Source of the DNA: Gnetum montanum
Lineage: Eukaryota; Streptophyta; Gnetopsida; Gnetales; Gnetaceae
Length of the DNA: 64,000 nt
Direction: 5' to 3'
Assembly (NCBI GenBank): GCA_015680685.1
Contig: MNCI01007747.1
Coordinates: 418,901-482,900, forward strand
Shown here one piece after another: positions 59,288 through 64,000 of this stretch. Position numbers and translations under genes: made by a program. Under the pieces are notes generated by a model. It saw only the letters and a list, made by a program, of their open reading frames with translations, was not told the DNA's origin and did no database searches. The stretch's first letter is position 1, and each line of letters opens with the position of its first letter.

Positions 59288-60177
59288 TCATGAGCAGTGA
59301 GGTACCCTTATGTCCAACCATATGAATCACAAGTGTTCATGCATGATTTGGTCAAATTTCATGGATGGGACTAGTTGTGGTATCTAGATTGTTATGTTCT
59401 TATCACAATTTGCTATCTTTCCACTTGGACTAGTGGTAGCTTTGTCATGTATGATTTAGTCCAAAGTGAGGCATATGATGTTGTCTAATTCTACTTTTCT
59501 CCTAATGAAAATAAAGAGATAAGTTAATTTAGCCAATGAATAATAGAAAACAAGATCTAAACTAACCTAGGTATGATGAGTATCCACTCTTAATCATCCA
59601 TATACATCTTGGACTTCATGTGACAACTTCTAAGATTGCCAAGCATATGTGATTGGGTGTGCCAAACAACACCCTACAGGATTACCAAGTACTTACACTT
59701 AAATGCTCATGATTAAGATGTAGGCATTTTGCTTAACAACAGGAATAGTAAATAGCAATAAATGTAAACATTTAACTAAAGAAAGTAGTAAATAGTTAAC
59801 AATTAGAAACAATAATAATCTAAGTGAATGCTACAATGATAGGAGTAATCTTGATCTTTATTGCTAGTCATGTAATGTTTCCAAGTATGTCACACTCAAA
59901 AACAGGTGCTATACAATTACAAACATCACACTATGGGCATGCACTGGGAATAACAAAACTCTAAGAAAGACTAGCAAAAACTAAAAACTAAAACCTATCT
60001 TCTCTAGTGCTTATTACCTACTCAATTGTGCACCCAAGTGCTATATTTATACGCCAACATAAAGGAGGTGACATTAGATATCCAACATCGCATCCTAGCC
60101 CCAACATTAGGTATCTGAGATTATGGCTCCAATGTCAAGCATCTAACATCAGGGCCTAACAAATTGATGACTCATCA
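59288..60177 (-). repeat. 5' LTR of element E
   Basis: 890 bp, starting TGATGAGTCATCAATTTG on the minus strand. TATAAATA on the minus strand at 60044-60051. Aligns with the left LTR over its full length. Confidence 0.93.
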
Positions 60178-60182
60178 CATTG

Positions 60183-63100
60183 CCATACTACAAGCTATTT
60201 GGTTTACATTGAACCTATATATAAGCAATTGTAAAATTTTTCTTTCATTTTTTATTTATTTCATTTGAATAATGTCAATTTCTAACTTTGTTACTTGTTA
60301 CTCTAAATGCCACTATAGAATCTAACAAAGATGGAGATTTGTCCAATTTTGAGTTCTTGTATTCACTAACTAAAACAAAACATGATGGTACCATGCAATC
60401 ACTGATAGGTGACCTTTTTTTGGAGAAGTTATAACCAATTGAGCATATTTCTAGTCTTGATACAAGACCATGTCCATAGCAAAAATATGATGACTTGGAT
60501 AGGTTTTTTAACTATAGAAATCAAAGACCATAAAATTTTAGGTACTATTTTCTTAATCCTGTTGAATTTTGCAATAAATTGATTATTTTTTTTTTGACTC
60601 TTTGACTCATTTATTTTAAAATTTGAAATTTATTTTAGTATTATCCTCATGGCTATTTATATGTAAAGTTTTTTGGATATTATGTGTGGGATATATATAA
60701 CTTTGCCAATGTTGGTTCTAAGCCTAGATATGAAAGGAGAAGAATTAGTTGACTATAAAACCTTGTCAAATCTTATGATGCATTCCTTTTTAGATTTTTT
60801 AGATGGCAAGGCATTCTACAAATAGATAATAATTAAATATTATTTAAAATCTCTTTATAGAGATGAATGGTGGAAAATAACTCATGTAACTAATCATATT
60901 TTGTTAGGACAAGGTGGGGGTGTTGTTAAGGAGAACCAAAAATTGTAAAAAAAAGATTGAAAATCTTAACATAGCCCAAAAAGATATATAGTGATCCTCT
61001 AGTCACTTGTATCAAAAAAATCAAGGCAAATTGCACCCCCAAATGATGATTTCTAATAAAACCAAATCAAACTATTAACATTACACTTCTCAAGAAAACT
61101 TAATATTGTTTTCAATTCCAACCCCATGACATTGAAGTTGAGAATGATAATGATAATGTGTCAAACGTATATCTTCTTGTATTTTTTTGGTGGAAATGGT
61201 GTAAAATTAGATTTTTATTTTTGCATTACTTATATATTTGCAAACGTTATTATGTTACTTCTAGCACTTGATTCTAATTTTTTAGACCCACACCCTCTAC
61301 AAAGAGAATATACTTACAGGATTGTAAAATGGGACATAAAATGCTTCATTCATCTTTATGTATATGGATTTGGTTTAATTTTCTTTTCTTTTTATGTGTA
61401 TGTAGTGTTCTTATATTTTATTTTATGATATAATTAAAAAGTTGCTTACAGTGCCTCGTAAGACATGCATTTGTTTTAGTTTCCATAGCTTGCATACATT
61501 TTCTTTGCAAAGATGTTTCAAATCATACTAAATTAATCTTCATTTGTAATTGATTTCTTATGGATTATAGAGAGAATAAATAGCATTACAAGTAAAGACT
61601 AGTTGATATGTAGTGGGCAACCATTAGTTTTAGGGGAATTATAATTCATTGCACATGGAATCATAGGAATTATGATTCTAGAATACTTTGAATTCTATAA
61701 GTAATTCTAAATAGTCTTAAAAATCACAAAAGAATATTACTAAGTAAAATTAATTATTAGATAAATCCACCCTAAGAATATTTAATGTATGTTTAAATCA
61801 AAAAATTTAGCTACAAGAAAATTTAGCTCACTATTTCACTATGTGAGTACATTCATATGTCCATTTTTAAAGCTTTAAGATAGAAAACAAACATAGACAT
61901 GTACTAAAACTGTTGAAATTCTTTCATTCATTAAAGACTTTTAATCTTAAGAGTAATTATAAAAATTTTCATAAATATAAAGAAATAGTGGCAATTAAAT
62001 TGATTCTCCAAGAAATCCACTCTTAAAATCTTTAATATAAATTTTAAGATATAATTTAGTTACTAGAAATTTGATCCCATTGTTTCCATATGTGAAGATA
62101 TATATATATCCTTTTTTCTAAGCTTCAAGATAAGAATTAGACATAGATGTGTGTTAAAGGTGAAAACTATGGAAATGCTCTCTTCATGTAAATGTAAAGG
62201 AAATCATGATTATAGTGAAGCATAGTTACAAGTATCATTGTAGATTTGGTCTTATTAGAAGCTATTGAATGGAAACATAGTGAAGATATTTTAACTACTA
62301 ATAATTCATTTACAGCTATTAGTCAAGATGTGGAGATAATATCTCTTAATAATTTTGATTCTATTGAAAAATTAGGGATCTCATTGCCCTCTAACCAATG
62401 TTAATCGTTTTATGGAATGTCTAATTTTCTTTCTTATAGGGAAGGATTTTCAAAATGGGTTGTGAAGATGAAAACTTGAAAAGGCATCCCCAAAACTATT
62501 AGGCCTCTCCTATTTTTTTATTTGGAGTTTCTTTCTTTTGTAGTACTATATATTTATACTCTAAATTTTTATTTTTAATATGTATATTTTTTGGGATCTA
62601 ACACCCCATTAAAAAGAATATTTATCTTATAATGTATATAAACATTCAACAATGCTGCTATTTTCATAGCTAACCCCATTAGGATAAGGATAGGGTAATT
62701 ATGATGAATGATTTTTAAATTTTAATTTAAAAATATTAAATAAATAATTTTCATAAATGATGTTTTCATATTTGTGAAACCTCCATAAAAAATTTGATAG
62801 CAAGAAGCATCCTAGCAATGCATTGATTAGGCATAGCTTTTTTATTTATGAGTTGCATGCTAACTAGGTTACAATTTATATTTCATTTGGATTGAGGTAT
62901 AAAAAAAAATTGGCAAATGAATGGACTAGCTCATTAGGCTCATGGAATTGTAGCTAATCAATAACTTAATTGTGTGTAAATGAAAATTTTGTAAGTGTTT
63001 GTTACTCTTAAAACATTGCTATAATTGTGGTATTATTATGTAAGTTCTATAAGGTTATTATGTTATATGTCCAAAGAGTATATATGTCTTGACTTTAGCT

Positions 63101-64000
63101 TTAGTTTCTAAGGAAGGTAATGTCAAAACATAAAATTTTTTTCTTAAATAATATTTTTAACTAAGACATAATCAAATTAACATTTTAACTTAATATTTCC
63201 CACTAGAATTGAATTAATGACTTGGATCTTCCAAATAAAGAGTCCTACTACTAGGTAACACACATTTTCAACTTTAGCATCTAAAGGGTTTTAATTTATA
63301 GACTATAAATAACCTTTAGTCTTAATAGTCCCTTTGGAGATCAAACCAAGAGTTCAATAGGAATGGTAGATTTTGGTTTTATACCTTCTTTGGACAACTC
63401 TAATACACTAGGATTAATAAAATATGTCAAGAATTAATTGTAAATCTCATTTATAAGATAACTGCAATTCCTAATTTTTTGATAGTCATGAGTATCATAA
63501 GTCTTACTAATTATGTATAAATTCTCTTAAGATAAACACAATTATGTTGATCTAATTCATAGCTTAATACTAATTAAAAGCTATCATAGATAGTCTATAA
63601 CAAGTATCATTTCTAGTTGTGGTAAATCATAACATCATCCTTAAGTAACATTGAACTAACAAAATGGATTGTATAAGTTGATATGGCTCTATCCTAGGTC
63701 TTAGATGAAATAGGTAGAAGAGGTTGTGCACACAAGTAGATGAAGAGATTAAGCACTCTAATCAAACATTAGGGAAATGATTTAACACAATGAAAATTTT
63801 ATGAATTAGTAACTAGGATCTCTAGCAATGGGATTATGTACTCTAAACTTGTGAACTCCCCATTTAGTACTAAGTTTTACCATGTTAAAATCTTTTACAC
63901 CTTATTTGACCACCTACATGTATTCAAGATTTTAGGAATAATGAACCACTTAAACTGAAAATTTTATTTTTGATAATTTACACTATCATCTCAAAAATTT
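60183..64000. other. AT-rich intergenic region
   Basis: No gene, RNA or transposon end could be supported. The longest open frame (61126-61428) is a low-complexity hydrophobic translation of AT-rich sequence. It holds one diverged direct duplication, listed separately. Confidence 0.6.
61698..62197 (+). repeat. Diverged direct duplication, period about 250 bp
   Basis: Shared anchors include AAATCCAC (61763 and 62013), TTTAGCT/TTTAGTTAC, CATATG near 61856 and 62090, AGCTT-AAGATA and ACATAGA near 61893 and 62142, with spacing close to 250 bp throughout. Identity is moderate. Confidence 0.7.

Larger units (their letters stand above)
50893..60182 (-). mobile_element. Element E: Athila-like gag plus ORF2 element, sister of D
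   Basis: The element proper is 50898-60177, flanked by perfect 5-bp target-site duplications CATTG (50893-50897 and 60178-60182). LTR ends TGATGAGTCATC...CCACTCATCA match D. Order on the minus strand is 5' LTR, PBS, gag, spacer, ORF2, polypurine tract, 3' LTR. It has no pol domains, as in D, but a longer ORF2. About 9.3 kb. Confidence 0.93.

Noticed and set aside
61126-61428. 100-codon hydrophobic membrane protein
   Set aside because: Low-complexity AT-rich translation with no recognised family, no homologue in the window and no promoter evidence.
1-64000. Functional tRNA, rRNA or host single-copy gene
   Set aside because: I scanned for coding frames with known domains outside the elements and for tRNA-like ends and found none I could support.

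Overview
This is plant nuclear DNA from a large, repeat-rich genome, with no trace of prokaryotic organisation. The evidence is five LTR retrotransposon copies of plant-specific types (Tat/Ogre-like and Athila-like Ty3/gypsy, plus a Ty1/copia element), plant-sized GT-AG introns of about 70-120 nt, AT-rich spacers and assembly gaps. I see no convincing single-copy host gene, tRNA, rRNA or CRISPR array. The species cannot be fixed from the sequence.

Layout. (1) 1-13036: element A, Tat/Ogre-like, + strand, cut by the window start: gag/protease remnant, a tandem array, a long antisense gene, RT-RNaseH-RNaseH-integrase, a second array and the 3' LTR. (2) 13037-13413: protease-region scrap of a third related element. 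(3) 13414-about 30362: element B, same order as A, with 5' LTR, PBS, gag, PR, array, antisense gene, pol and array; its 3' LTR is mostly in an N gap. (4) about 30363-33768: element C, an internally deleted relative ending in a full LTR. (5) 34772-41505: element D, an Athila-like gag-plus-ORF2 element without pol, with perfect target-site duplication GTAGC. (6) 41592-about 50812: element G, Ty1/copia, minus strand. (7) 50898-60177: element E, minus strand, a sister of D with target-site duplication CATTG. (8) 60183-64000: AT-rich sequence with no supported gene.

The main find is in A and B. Between protease and reverse transcriptase, on the opposite strand, lies an eight-exon gene of about 4.1 kb encoding about 1,110 residues. 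Its exon boundaries, phases and many exon lengths agree between the two diverged copies (119/119, 129/129 and 818/818 nt; 1050/1053 and 228/186 nt differ by multiples of three). The predicted protein has a basic N-terminus, a segment resembling HAD/FCP1-type phosphatases, a central domain faintly like plant-transposon-associated proteins, a disordered region, a coiled coil and an acidic tail. A TATA-like box lies upstream of its start codon in both copies. Because the gene is antisense, its introns would not be removed from the sense genomic RNA and so could survive retrotransposition. On the sense strand the same interval looks like an Ogre-type intron, since a strong 3' splice site precedes RT in both copies.

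D and E form a second unusual family: gag, a conserved spacer of about 2 kb and a pol-unrelated ORF2 preceded by a splice-acceptor-like sequence. All elements are decayed. In-frame stops in A are almost only TAG and TGA, as expected from deamination of methylated CHG and CG sites. Several apparent oddities are assembly artefacts, including a contig placed backwards inside the 3' LTR of D.
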